DNA of 64,000 bases from Stereocaulon alpinum (taxonomy: Eukaryota > Ascomycota > Lecanoromycetes > Lecanorales > Stereocaulaceae). Under the pieces are notes generated by a model that searched no databases, was not told the DNA's origin, and saw only the letters and a list, made by a program, of their open reading frames with translations. Shown here piece by piece: positions 43,992 to 55,310 of the stretch. The first letter of the stretch is position 1, and every line of letters begins with the position of its first letter. The stretch lies in contig JAEUBA010000013.1 of NCBI GenBank assembly GCA_018257865.1, positions 434,001 to 498,000 of the forward strand, given 5' to 3'. The position numbers and the translations under genes were made by a program.

Positions 43992-44544
43992 GCTGAGGGA
44001 ATGGTTGCGGCGTGACGAGGGGGGGAATGGCTACATGTCAACGATGGCAGAGCCGTGAGATAAGAGTTATAAGCGAGCCATGCAGCCTGTGCTATCTCTA
44101 TAGAAAGTGGGGACTGAGAGTGAGCGCTGTATGTCGCGCATAGGGCAATCATGAGTGTGGCAGGCACGTTTCTCGTTAGCGCCTTCCCCAGATTCGGCAA
44201 GGGAGAAACCACTCCACCAATCGAATTGCATTCCACTTTTTGATCAAATATATTCTACGTAGTCTCACGCTCGGGAGTATCTACGACGTACTTTTCGAAC
44301 GGTCATAACACAATCAAACGGCGATGGCAGATCGATATGATGATATATCGGTCCATTTGTACTATCTAAGAGCTCATTGTCCACGTACGGTCATATTGTG
44401 GTTTACATATTCATTTGCTCAACATCAGAGTATATTCAAATCCCACTAGACTCCGGATTCTAATCACAAAGCCCTCCTATCCCCGAGCTCCTTCGCGCAA
44501 CCCGTTCTGAGCCAAACGGATGATCTTCCATTATCTGTCGTCAT
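43992..44544. other. Intergenic, MAM3 promoter region
   Basis: 550 bp between MAM3 and the 3' end of the next minus-strand gene. A minus-strand open frame of 82 codons ends in an ATGA overlap with the MAM3 start. It could be an upstream ORF but has no conservation evidence. Confidence 0.35.
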
Positions 44545-45548
44545 TCAGACATACTTCACAGCGCCACGCTCCGCATCTTTCCAGTAATTCTCGCTCTCGC
44601 TGGGGCCGGTACGGTGTCCTGGATCTTGGAAAGGATTCTCGTCATAGTCTTCATCGGAGCGACTGCCTTTTGCAGACGGAGTGTAAGCAGGAGGTTGTTG
44701 CTCCTTGTGCTGGGCTGGACTGCGGTGGTATGTCAACTCAATATTGCGTCTTTCAGTCGCAGCGACCTTCTTTGCCTTTCGCCATCTATGGGTCGCAACG
44801 CAGGCAAAGACGAAGAGTGCGAAATGGATGAACCTATTCCCGTGTTAGCTGAAATTCAAGCAACCTCAATCGATAAGTTGGAGATCATCTCGGAGAAGGT
44901 GTACTTACAGAATCAAGGCCAAGAACACATTCGCCGCGATTTCCATCTTTCCCAGGGTGTAGATGAGCGGATTGCATTGGTAACTCCAGAAGTTGAACGC
45001 TTCGCAAGGAATGATGCCATCGAACTCGAGTAAAACGGGCTGCCAGTACCAAAACCAGCCGTCGCCCACTGAGAAGACAATAGAGGGAACAGCGAGAGCC
45101 CAGACGAAGAGATCGACACCAACATGCCAACCCGGGTGGATGGGGCGGCCATGGCGGTAGTAAAGCGTGAGGAAGATGACCAAGGGATTGTAGAATAGGG
45201 CAAGGAGGACCTCGAAGCGCCACGATTAGCATCAGGCTGCTCAGTGATTGATTACCAAGCTTTGCAAAGCCACAGACGTTTCAAAAAGCGCGGGGGATTC
45301 GATGAAACAATGAAGCTATAGAGCAGCCGCAAGAGTCTCGGACATACTGGAGCTAAGGGCATGCCATCAACCCAGTCGTTACCACCATAGTTTTTCTTTG
45401 ACTCTGAAGTCGTAGCGGCGAAAATAACCATGGCGATGAAGGCGAAGAGGGTGGCAACGGCTCGAAGGCCGAACTTCAAGGGCCACCGTCGATCATGTTC
45501 ATTGAGTCGTCGCCGCGTCTCAGCGGGCAAGGGCAAGCTCGGAGACAT
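44545..45548 (-). CDS. Four-pass integral membrane protein, unknown function
   Basis: Three exons on the minus strand: 45348-45548, 44909-45210 and 44545-44833, introns 137 and 75 nt. The product is 263 residues. Hydrophobic segments lie near 30-46, 67-82, 92-110 and 150-180, with a PGWHVGVDLFVWALAVPS block in the middle. The C-terminal 75 residues are polar and acidic, with NPF and PPAY motifs that may bind endocytic or WW-domain partners. The layout resembles MARVEL-like fungal membrane proteins, but I cannot name it. The long first intron was ended at CTTCGAG because every earlier acceptor leads into a stop. Confidence 0.72.
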
Positions 45549-46147
45549 ACTTACGGTAATTGTGAAATGAAAATGTATGTGGTAGAAAGGGAGACCAGCA
45601 GATCGAAATGAGGTCTTAAAGAGAGACTACCATGAGCAGTCTTAGTAGCGTCGGTCGTTCGTAAGCCAGTCCGCAAAGTGGGAGATAGTGACGCAAATCA
45701 AAGCATGAAGCAACGGTCCCGATTCGGCAAAGCCGGTCTACGGCATGGTGCAAAATGCGGGGATCATATCGATAAGAATGTCAATCACCAACACCATGCA
45801 CATGTCCAAGTCTGCTGGTAACAGCTAAAGTATCACAGCCAATATCGTGCGAGCTTCAAAACCTTACGACGAAGATATGATGCCATTTTCGGGCTTTCAA
45901 CTGAGCTGGTGTGCCATTTGAAGCTGAGACCCTCGCCCAGAAGCTTGCTAGTTTCGAACCCTGAGCTGCCTTGGAACAAGCCTTCCAAGCTGTCGCTTAA
46001 GTTAGGTAGCGCCGGATATCAGCCGATAGATATTCCGGACAGAAGAACACGAAGCTTGGCCTTGCCTGGTTTTCGTTATACGTAGTGGCTCCATTGGATG
46101 CTACCAGCGTCCCAGATCTGCACGAGCCTACTTCAATATTCAATAAT
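45549..46147. promoter_or_regulatory. Divergent promoter region
   Basis: 600 bp between the divergent starts of the four-pass membrane protein and the NIF3/YqfO-like gene. It must contain both promoters. No specific site is recognised. Confidence 0.35.
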
Positions 46148-46647
46148 ATGTCAACACCGACAACTGAACCGCGCTACAAGCTCGTCTTCTTCGTCCCCCA
46201 CTCATCCCTTAAAGTATGCAAACAGGCAATTTTCGCAGAGGGTAAGCCGTTACCGCAATTTTTAAGGACAACAAAAGCGTCACATCTGCCATGGGAGCTA
46301 AGATCTGGCAGGAGCTGGCGCATATCCTATGGGGAAATATTCAATGGTCTGCTTTGAATCACCTGGTACGAGTCAGTTCCTGCCTGGGGAAGGCGCAAAG
46401 CCCAATATCGGCACCGTAGGCAAAGTGGAGCGGGTGGATGAGATGAGGGTGGAGATATTGTGTGTGGGAAGGGATGTCATGGTGGGAGCCGTAGAGTCGT
46501 TGAAAAGGTAAGCATTCAGGGATTTCCTATGACTCTTGTTTGAGTCGTTTCTCTTTCTGAAAATTCAATATTGACTATTCGTTTTTGCAAAGGGCGCATC
46601 CGTATGAGGAGGTAGCATATGAAGTGTACAAATGTGAGGACATATAG
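46148..46647 (+). CDS. Small NIF3/YqfO-like protein
   Basis: Three exons, 46148-46241, 46312-46507 and 46593-46647; introns 70 and 85 nt. The product is 114 residues. It reads YKLVFFVPHSSLKVCKQAIF, GAYPMGKYSMVCFESPGTS, FLPGEGAKPNIGTVGKVE, VRVEILCVGRD and AHPYEEVAYEVYKCED. This is the ferredoxin-like insertion domain of NIF3/YqfO proteins, found alone in many fungi and bacteria. Its biochemical role is unknown; calling it GTP cyclohydrolase would not be justified. The last exon was required to recover the HPYEEVAYEVY ending. All phases agree. Confidence 0.85.
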
Positions 46648-47022
46648 TACACAAAGTAGTCGCGGCAGGACGATAGCCGCAGCTTTGTGGATTTCTAAAG
46701 TCGGGTAGAAGAGGTTAGGCGGGTTCAGCACCCCAAGCAAATGTTTGTCTTAAAGGAAGGACTCCGAATTACATGGCTTGCAAAGAAATCTACGAGCATG
46801 CATGTTTCAATAATCGCTGGATGTAGAGACTTGTTCCCAACATCTCCCTGGACGTGCGGTCGGGTTCCCTTTGTCCATAGCATCCACAAGCTTCAAGCCG
46901 CGTCACTAATTCGCACAGGGATATCTTTCTTGCGATGTATGTTTCATTTTGGTAGTGTGTTCGGGACTCATGCCCTAATTAATCGCTCACAACCTTAGCT
47001 GATTACGCGTGCAACCCGCCGT
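46648..47022. other. Convergent 3' flanks
   Basis: 375 bp between two convergent genes. No gene or repeat is seen. Confidence 0.45.
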
Positions 47023-49746
47023 TCAGACACCCAGCGCCTCCCCAATCCAGTCCATCTGGACGGCACTAACCCCTCTCGCGTAGCTTTTCGTAGTAAAAAC
47101 AAACTCATTATACATTATCGCCTCAACTTTCTTCCCAAACAGGCCACTGGAAGGATGAATAGCAACTGTTTGATTGCCCACAATCGTCTTATAGCTGCCG
47201 TCCGGCATAAGACGCGCAGTATTGGTAGCGAATCCCTTCAAGAAGCATTTCAGAAGGGAAGTTATCAGCTCCGGCGTGATCGGACGGGTTTCGTGGCCGT
47301 GCAAAGCGTTATTATGCTGGCATTGAGCTCGTAGTTGCTTGCGTACATCCATTACTGCTTGCATAGCTCTGTGGGATATAAAGTGTCTCTCTGCCCATGC
47401 TTTGCGGTCTGAATTCTCTGCTGCGTAGGCCTGTACCGTTATAAGGAGCGTCAAGTGATCCCCTTCTCTCCGAAATAGCTCCCGTCTGGCGAGCTGGGCT
47501 TCTTCTTTCTTTTCTTCGGAGGTAAGGTTGAGGAAGACGTTTTCGACACTAAGGCAAGATATGATGTCGATCACTTCAGAGACACAGTCCAGCTCGGGTT
47601 CTGCAGCTGCTATGAGTACTCTGCCTAGTGAGACGGTAAGTGGGAGCTTCGCCATTTGCTGTCCAATCTCACTAATCTTGCCGGTATCGGCTAGGGCTTT
47701 TAACTGATAGAGCTGCACCAAGGCTTTCTCTAAAGCTTCTCGAGGTGGATGATCCAGGAAAGGGAAATTGATGATATCGTCCACGCCTCGTGCCTTCATG
47801 GTAAGAATCGCATGGCTTAGATCGCACCTGAGTATTTCCGGGGTATGTCTTGGCTGCAGGTCAAGGTACGATTGCTCCGTGTATAGTCTGTAGCATTGGC
47901 CAGGCGCCTCTCTTCCTGCACGTCCCTTACGTTGGATAGCTGCAGATTTGGAAATGGGCTTCACCAGTAACGAGTCAAGTCCAATACGTGTGCGAAACTG
48001 CTTGATCTTTGCTTTTCCACAGTCAATCACAAAGCGGACGCCAGAGACAGTGACCGATGTTTCGGCTATATTCGTTGCGAGAATGACTTTTCTTGTCCTT
48101 GAGGGTGCTGGCTGGAAGACTCGCTGCTGCGCAGCTTGTGGTAAGGCAGCGAACAAAGGTAGAATTAGCATCTTCGGTACTTCACGACTCATTCCGAGAG
48201 CGTACTCGTTGACGAGGCTTTCGAGTGACTCGACTGTCTCTTGTCCAGTGAGGAAGACCAAGATATCTCCTGGCATGGGCTCTTGGTAGTGAATCTTGAA
48301 TATGGTACGAAGGGCCGCGTCGACGAAGTCATGGACTGGCTCTGGCGTATAGTTGATCGTGACTGGGTATTGGCGACCTTCTATCAAACAAGTTGTCACA
48401 TGAGCTAGCAATCTTCTTGGCTGCATTCCGTTCGTATGCGGCAAATTCTCTGATTGCTTTCCTTTCATCTGGGTCACCTTTTTCGACTGTTTCCCATTGA
48501 CACTAGAATAGTTGTCTAGCTGATTTTCCTTCGCAGTTGCAGCTTCGTAGCTGTTGACAAATGTCCTGACATCCTTGCTTTCTTCTTGAACTACTGTTTC
48601 TGACTTTTGGATTTTGTCACCAAGTTTGCATGTCATGTCTTGAGCGTCATTATCGTCATCTGATGACGATATACCAGACCACTCCGACTCAACATCTGAC
48701 GCATTTTCCAGGTCATCTGCCGCAGGTTTGGTCTGTCCGGGACCTTCCCCGTTAGAACCGGGCAGGAAACCCTCCTCAAAAAAGCTGTCAAGTCTCTCCA
48801 TCTCAGCCGTTGCACTCATGACAGCCACCTTCAGTGGAATGCCGCCTCTTCCTTCAAGCCTGCCAGCAGCTATATTCCTTGCAAAGCCCAGAATAAGATC
48901 CACATTCACCCCTCTCTCATGCACTTCATCGACTATCACAGCGCTATATTGCGTCAACCATGGGTCTCGTAATATTTCCTGCAATAATATCCCCTCGGTG
49001 AGAAATTTGATCTTGGTAGACGGACTTGTAGAGTTATCAAAACGGACTGAATAGCCCACTTTGCTTGCAGGACTGGACGAACCCAAAGGAGTACCCACTT
49101 CTTCGGCTACTCTCCTTGCTAACGTAATCGCCGCAACCCTTCGAGGCTCTGTGATTGCAATGCAGCCACCAACATTCACGGTCTTTCCAGAACTTTTCAA
49201 GGTAATAGGCTGTGACTTACACCAAGGTTCGTTGGCTAACATCTGCGGAACTTGTGTACTTTTTCCTGAACCCGTCTCGCCGACGAGCAGAGTTATGTCT
49301 TTGTCCCGCATACCTTGACGGATTTCTGAGGCATGTGACCATACTGGGAGAGTCTTGCGAAGAGGCCATAGTGCATTCGCCCTTGCTTTCAACGGGGACT
49401 GGACTGGTTGACTCGCCAAAGCATTGGTACTGCGCCTTGATGATGGCAATGCTTGTCTGGCTGTTGTCCCGTTCGTTAATCGGTGTCCATGTTTGTAGTC
49501 TTTCGCGCTGGTAAGATAATTTGGCTTCAAACCATTCAGTAGCCCTTCCACAGAGATCAGAGACCCTTGAGATGGTGCATTTGAGCGTGGGCGAAGCGGG
49601 AGATTCTCGCTTCCATGCTCTCTTTTCCGCTTTCTGCTGCCTGGTGAACGGTTCGTGGAGACTTCAGTATCCCGAGTGGCGGCAAATTGGGTTTGTCTTG
49701 GGCCCATTGTCCAGGTAGTTGTGGACACGCTCAGGCATTTCCGCAT
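47023..49746 (-). CDS. DHR2: DEAH-box RNA helicase, probably Dhr2 (rRNA processing)
   Basis: Intronless 907-residue frame, ATG at 49746; a second ATG 13 codons in (49707) is equally likely. The helicase core carries GETGSGKST (156-164), TEPRRVAA (about 199-206), DEVHERG (273-279), SATAEM (311-316), a TNIAETSVTV block and QRKGRAGR. An acidic insert of about 100 residues lies between motif III and the second RecA domain. HA2 and OB domains follow, then a C-terminal YNEFVFTTKSYARGVS block. The KTLPVWSHASEIR lead-in before Walker A is like Dhr2, which acts in the nucleolus in 18S rRNA maturation. Other DEAH family members are possible. The gene is the last normal-composition gene before the AT-rich repeat block. 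Confidence 0.85.
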   Translation of the reverse strand: MRKCLSVSTTTWTMGPRQTQFAATRDTEVSTNRSPGSRKRKREHGSENLPLRPRSNAPSQGSLISVEGLLNGLKPNYLTSAKDYKHGHRLTNGTTARQALPSSRRSTNALASQPVQSPLKARANALWPLRKTLPVWSHASEIRQGMRDKDITLLVGETGSGKSTQVPQMLANEPWCKSQPITLKSSGKTVNVGGCIAITEPRRVAAITLARRVAEEVGTPLGSSSPASKVGYSVRFDNSTSPSTKIKFLTEGILLQEILRDPWLTQYSAVIVDEVHERGVNVDLILGFARNIAAGRLEGRGGIPLKVAVMSATAEMERLDSFFEEGFLPGSNGEGPGQTKPAADDLENASDVESEWSGISSSDDDNDAQDMTCKLGDKIQKSETVVQEESKDVRTFVNSYEAATAKENQLDNYSSVNGKQSKKVTQMKGKQSENLPHTNGMQPRRLLAHVTTCLIEGRQYPVTINYTPEPVHDFVDAALRTIFKIHYQEPMPGDILVFLTGQETVESLESLVNEYALGMSREVPKMLILPLFAALPQAAQQRVFQPAPSRTRKVILATNIAETSVTVSGVRFVIDCGKAKIKQFRTRIGLDSLLVKPISKSAAIQRKGRAGREAPGQCYRLYTEQSYLDLQPRHTPEILRCDLSHAILTMKARGVDDIINFPFLDHPPREALEKALVQLYQLKALADTGKISEIGQQMAKLPLTVSLGRVLIAAAEPELDCVSEVIDIISCLSVENVFLNLTSEEKKEEAQLARRELFRREGDHLTLLITVQAYAAENSDRKAWAERHFISHRAMQAVMDVRKQLRAQCQHNNALHGHETRPITPELITSLLKCFLKGFATNTARLMPDGSYKTIVGNQTVAIHPSSGLFGKKVEAIMYNEFVFTTKSYARGVSAVQMDWIGEALGV

Positions 49747-50290
49747 ACACTTCGCACGCTTTTAGCCGTGGGTATTGTTCGTCACACAGGCAGTGTGGTC
49801 TGAAGAGCATCAGAATTTTCCTGCAGCTGGTTTGATTCGCCAAGGTGACAGAAATCTGCCCCGGCCTCACCCCCATCGGGCATCGGGTGAGCGCCGCCTT
49901 AATGTCGCGCGACCGAGGGTGATCCTGGGTGGCTGCGCCCCTTTTGGGGGTGAGCTGCTGCCTGATTACTATTCTTATCAGAAAGCATCACATATCTCTT
50001 TCACCGTCAAGACCGTCTAGGTGAGCAGGTCTTTAGGGCGTAGTTAATCTGCAGTGGTTTAGAGTAACCGCCTAGCGCAGAGCCTTCGCAACTACTGGAA
50101 AAGCAGCGACGATAGAAAGGAGGTCTAATATCGACCTTAAGCGCTCTTTCTTTCCTGTCTTCCTCGATACGCTCTATTCTCTTCTCTCCTTCCTTTTCCC
50201 TTCCCTCTTCGCTCGTACAGCTTACGCAGCTATTGGCTCCTCTAATACTACCTTAAGACTATTCCTTCGGACCTGTATCCTACGCTACTA
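49747..50290. other. Transition from genic to AT-rich sequence
   Basis: About 540 bp upstream of the helicase. Base composition is still normal up to about 50.29 kb. A weak inverted pair CTCACCCCC (about 49866) and GGGGGTGAG (about 49945) is present. The left end of the repeat block lies somewhere beyond this, but I could not find a clean LTR terminus. Confidence 0.4.
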
Positions 50291-51300
50291 AGCGGCGACG
50301 ATCGCTTTTAGCTCCTATACCGCCGGACTATATAAGAATTAGTTAATTATAATAAGAGAAGACTAGTAGTTATATATTAGTAGTATTATATTATTAACTA
50401 GAGAATACCTGTAAAAATCCAGATTTTTACTATTTTTACTAAGGCTATTAATTAGGCAATAGTACCTGAGTATATACTATATTCTTTATCAATCGGTTAT
50501 TCGTATATTTATAACTATCTGGCCTAATAATATATAGATTCGCCTGCTTCGTAACCTGTGAAAGTGTCAACCCTTAAGCGTATACGCGTTATAGCTACGC
50601 TAGCGTAATAATATTAATTAGGGTCTAGGGGCTTAGTAATAGTATTGCTACCTAGGACTCCCCCGTATTTTGGGGATCTTTAGAAATTAGTTCTACTACT
50701 ACTTAACTACTAAGTAATATAATTATGTCTATTACTTAATATCTAAATCTAGTAACTTTACGTCTCTTATACCTTAGTACGCTAGCTTAGAGCCGGCGTC
50801 GCTAGCCTTTATAGTTCTAATTTCTCTACCTTTTTAAGGGAGAGGCCCGGAGTTACTGCGATATTAGGTTAGACGCGCGGTTATACTACTATAACTATTA
50901 CTAACGCCGAAGAACCTAACGATATTAATAATAATAATAATCCTATAGAGAGCTATAGGACTAACGGAGAGTCTTAGCTAGATACCTCTAATTTAAATAA
51001 CGCTAATCTTAAGTAACGCTTATAAGAAGCCTAAGTAACGAATCGCCGCCTAAAGTAACTACGCGAATTATTAGTATTAGAAGCTGAAAACGATATAATT
51101 TAATACCCTAAGTTATAGAGTACTATTAGAATACCTATAGGGACGGTTTAAGAGGAGGAATAATATCCTACTACTGCTATATTAGTATAATTAGTTAATA
51201 TTGCTAGCTAAAGGATTCCTTTACGTCTTATAACGCCCGCCTTTAGCGCGCCTATAAATCTACCTATTAGACTCTAAAGACCCCTAGTACTGAAAAGCTT

Positions 51301-54300
51301 TCAGCCTAAGAATATATAATCTTATAAGGGAATTAGCGAGGGTAAATACCTACGCTAGTTCGCTAACTTAGAGAAGAAGTTTCTTAAGAGTCCGGAGTAC
51401 TTTACTACCGAACTATCTAAGATAGTCTACTATATAGACGCCTTAAAAGATAACTCGAATTCCTAGTAGAATACCTACCTAAAGGACTATAGATAGGATA
51501 ATATAATATTCGAATTCTTTAAGTAATTCCTATATAATTTGGTTATAGATCCTATTAACCGCCGTCTCCTCGCCTATAAAAGGTTTAAGGAGGTAAAGTA
51601 ATATTCTAACTAAAAAGTTACTATATTTAAGGCCTACTTAGAGGAGTTAGAAGCTAACCTATTATTTATAGCCTTAAAGCTTAAAGCTAACCTCTTTCTA
51701 GCTAAGCTAAGACCGGAGCTGAAGAATAAAATTTTAAGTATAGGTAAGGTATCTAATAATAGGGATAATATTATTACCTAAGCTATTATATAAGAGAATA
51801 CTATAGGGCGCGAGCGTTATAGAGGCGGCGGCTTAAGTACTTATAGGAAATTATCTAACTATAGGGCCTCTAAGTTATAAAGGAGCCGCCTATTAGAATA
51901 ACGGATTTCTAAGCCTAATAGGCTAGGCCTAAGGGTTAATAGCTTATAGTTAGCGCGAAATAAATCTTATTTAAGGAGTCTAAAGCGGAAGACTAATTTA
52001 GATTTAGTAACTAAGCTTATCTACTATTATTACGGAAAGCTAGGCTATATAAGCCTAAATTATCCTAATCGTAATAAGCCTACTACTTATACCGGTATTA
52101 GTATAGTATTAGCAAAAAACGATTAGCCCCCGTAACTGCTTTAGAAGCGGGGGAAGAAACCTAAAAAGTAGAGGCTAATCCTTCTATCCTAACTAAGGGT
52201 TAGATAATATTTAATACTAGCCTATAGTAGGTTACTACTTTACTAGATACCGGATTATAGCTTAATTTAATCTCTTAGAAGTTTATAGTTTAATAGGACC
52301 TATTACCTTCTACCGCTAACTTACTACTACTAAAAGCTCTAAGTAGCTTTAGTATATACGTCTATAGTACCTATTAATTTAAGTATATACTTATTAATAG
52401 CTAGGGCTGCGGTAAGGAGTATAGTATACTTTTCTATACTATTAATCTTAAGGGTCCTAACGTCGTAATTAGTATACTAGGGTTAAAGTAAATAAAGATT
52501 TTACTCGATCCTTCGGCGGAGTAGTAGCGGTTTAAGGTTAATACTAAAAAGTTTTAGGTTAATAAACCTACTATCTTCGGCTATTACCTTAAGAAGGAGC
52601 CTAAAGTTTATATAATTATATACGCTGCTATAGCGACTAATTACTTAGATAGAGGAAGCTTAGAATAGATTCTAAAGGAACTGCTAGAGTTCTCTAATAT
52701 CTTCTTAAATAAGAAAGCTGGAACCTTACCCTTATTAAAGGAAGGCGATTATATAATTAATATTAAGGATAGTAAGGAGCCGCCTTATAGGCCTCTCTAT
52801 AACCTATCTTAATCTAAGCTAGCGGAGCTATAGCGCTATCTTAATAATACGCTTATAAAAGGCTAGATATACTATTTAGTTTCTTTAGCTAGAGTACCTA
52901 TCCTCTTTATACTAAAGAAGGATAGTAGGCTGCGTCTTTATATTAATTATCGGGGGTTAAATATAGTAACTATTAAAAATTAATACCTATTACCTCTAAT
53001 TACTAAGATATTAGACCGCCTATACGGGGCTAAAAAGTTTACTAAGTTAGACTTAAAGGATACCTATTATAGGATCTAAATTAAAGAAGGTAATAAGTAG
53101 AAGACTGCGTTCCGTACCCGCTATAGCTACTTTAAATACTTAGTTATACCTTTTAGGCTCGCTAACGCCCTAGTAATATTTTAAGCGTATATTAATAGGG
53201 CTCTTATAGGGCTTATTAATATTTCGTATATTATCTATCTTAATAATATCTTAATTTATAGCGCGAACCCGGCGGAATACTAGCGGTATATTTAGTAAGT
53301 GCTAGAATAATTACGTTAGTTCTCGCTTTTCGCTAACCTAAAGAAGTATTAGTTTAGTACTAAACGGGTTGAATTTCTTAGATTTATTATATCTACTAAT
53401 AGCGTAGTAATAAATTAGGAACGCGTAGCGATAATTAGGGAATAGCTTAGGCTAAAGACCTTTTAAGATATATAAGTCTTTTTAGGCTTTATAAATTTCT
53501 ACTAGCGGTTTATTTATAATTATACTACTATTACTGCGCCTCTAACCGACTTACTTAAAGGTAGTAAGGATAGGAAAAAGGTAGGTTAACTTTAGTAGAA
53601 TAATAGTACTAAAGGTACTTTTTAAAAGCTTTGGGATATCTTTTCTAGTACGCCGTTTCTCCGCTACTTTAACCTAGAAGTAAAGTTATATATAGAAACT
53701 AACGCCTCTAACTTTACTATTATAGTAGTACTTACGCAGCTGGATAATAATAGCTACTAGTACCTAATTACCTTTTAGTCCTAGAAGATAATTCCTACGG
53801 AGTAGAATTATAAGGTTTACGACTAAGAATTGCTCGCTATAGTAGCGGTAATAAAATAGTAGCGGTACTACCTAGAAGGTAGCCCGTTTACTATTAAGGT
53901 TCTTACTAATTATAATAATCTTAAGGGCTTTATAAAGTAGAAGTAATTAAATTCTTAGTAAGCTAGATAGGCGCTAAAGCTCGCTACTTTCAATTTCGAA
54001 ATTACTTATTATACTAGAAAAACGAATCCTGCGGATCCGCTATCGCGACGCCCTAATTATAAAGGAAGTTCCCCGCTAAATACTAAGTTATTACTAATAT
54101 TATAGAATAAACTCGCACTTTAGGGTAGAGATAAGGAAGGTAAAGAAATTATTATAGTGATATCGCCGGCGTTTTAAATTATAGGCCTCTAAGTTATTAT
54201 TCCCTAGAAGGATATAAGAGGTATTATTAAGTTAGCTTATAAGGATCCTTAATATTTAATTAAGACTTTAATTCGAGACTTATAGGCTACTAATAATTAG

Positions 54301-54953
54301 GCTAAATCCTTTTCTATAAATAAGGGTACGCCGTCGCAGCGCCGTCTCCGAAGTAAGGTATAGGCTTTAGACCTAAAAGGTTTATTAAGAAATAATAACC
54401 GCCTATATATCCCTAGAGATAAAGCCTTAAGGGAAGAACTTATTAGTAAATACTATAATAATCCTCTAGTAGGGCACTTTAGCGCTAAGAAGACGTATAA
54501 GTTACTTACCCGTAAATACTTTTAGCACGGGAGTTCTAAGTAGGTTAATAAGTATATTAAGACTTATAATATCTACTAAAGAACTAAGGCTCCCTGCTAT
54601 TACCCCTATAGCGAACTAAGTTCGCTTCTAGTTACTAATAAGCCTTAGAAGGAGCTCTTAATAGACTTTATTACTAGTCTACCTCTAAGTAAATATAAGA
54701 ATATAGTCTATAACGCTATTCTAGTAATTATTAATCGATTTACGAAGATAGTAAGGTATATACCTACTACTACTATAATCGACGCTGCTGAGCTGGCGGA
54801 TATTTTTTATACTGAGGTAGTATACTATTACGGTATACCTAATAGTATTATTAGCGATAGAGGCTTAGTATTTACCAGCGCCTTCTAGTCGGCTATTTAT
54901 TTTCACTCTAAAATCAAGCGCCGCCTAAGCACCGCCTTTTATCCTCAGACTAA
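51301..54953 (+). mobile_element. Ty3/gypsy retrotransposon 1, left part (gag to integrase), RIP-mutated
   Basis: Domains in order, all interrupted by stops: gag; zinc knuckle at 52022-52063; protease LLDTG near 52239-52253; RT with YINYRGLN near 52935 and KFTKLDLKDTYYRI; the catalytic YxDD now reads YLNN near 53236; RNase H about 53640-54040 (ETNASNF, ELLAIVAVIK, NPADPLSRR); and integrase from about 54400 (DFITSLP, VIINRFTKI, SIISDRG, RRLSTAFYPQTN). Gag-RT-RNase H-integrase order defines Ty3/gypsy. The integrase is cut at 54953 by element 2 and continues at 62726. The 5' LTR was not located. Confidence 0.85.
54949..54953. repeat. Left target-site duplication ACTAA of element 2
   Basis: ACTAA directly precedes the 5' LTR start and recurs directly after the 3' LTR at 62721-62725. 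Five-bp duplications are normal for Ty3/gypsy integration. Confidence 0.85.
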
Positions 54954-55310
54954 TGTTACGGGTAACCCCGCAAGGTCACGGGCAATGTACGTGACAGGGT
55001 TAGTAGGTAAAGGATACTTAGGAGAGGACCTAGTGATATAAGTAATCTAGAAGATATCAGGTAGATTATAGGGTGATATAGTAGATATTAGGCTAAATCA
55101 CCCAGATTATATTAGGGCTTAGTATAATTAAGGTAAATATATAAGGAAGGGTTTTCCTTTAGCAGAATATCTTCTTATCTCCTTATATTTAACTTATATA
55201 ATAGAGAGGAGTCTTAACTAAAGATAATTTAACGACTATCTATCTCTATTACCTTCTAGTACTTAATATACTATATGATTTACCCGTAGGAGTTAAACTA
55301 CCCTATTATA
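54954..55310 (+). repeat. 5' LTR of element 2
   Basis: Starts TGTTACGGGTAACC and ends CCCTATTATA. It is exactly as long as the 3' LTR (357 bp). The first 60 bp are nearly free of RIP changes, unlike the same part of the 3' LTR. No clear primer-binding site follows. Confidence 0.88.

Noticed and set aside
43988..44236. Minus-strand ORF overlapping the MAM3 start codon (ATGA)
   Set aside because: Could be an upstream ORF, but no conservation or composition evidence supports translation.
49860..49955. GC-rich patch partly resembling the MITE arms
   Set aside because: Only a 9-bp inverted pair and a short local match; no target duplication or clear ends.
1..50000. tRNA genes, rRNA genes and CRISPR-like arrays
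   Set aside because: Scanned by eye for TPsiC-arm patterns, conserved rRNA and spaced direct repeats; only isolated GTTCGAA-like words without cloverleaf context were found.
50565..50700. TGTCAACCC as a possible 5' LTR start of element 1
   Set aside because: No second copy in the window to compare with and no duplication can be defined, so any boundary would be a guess.
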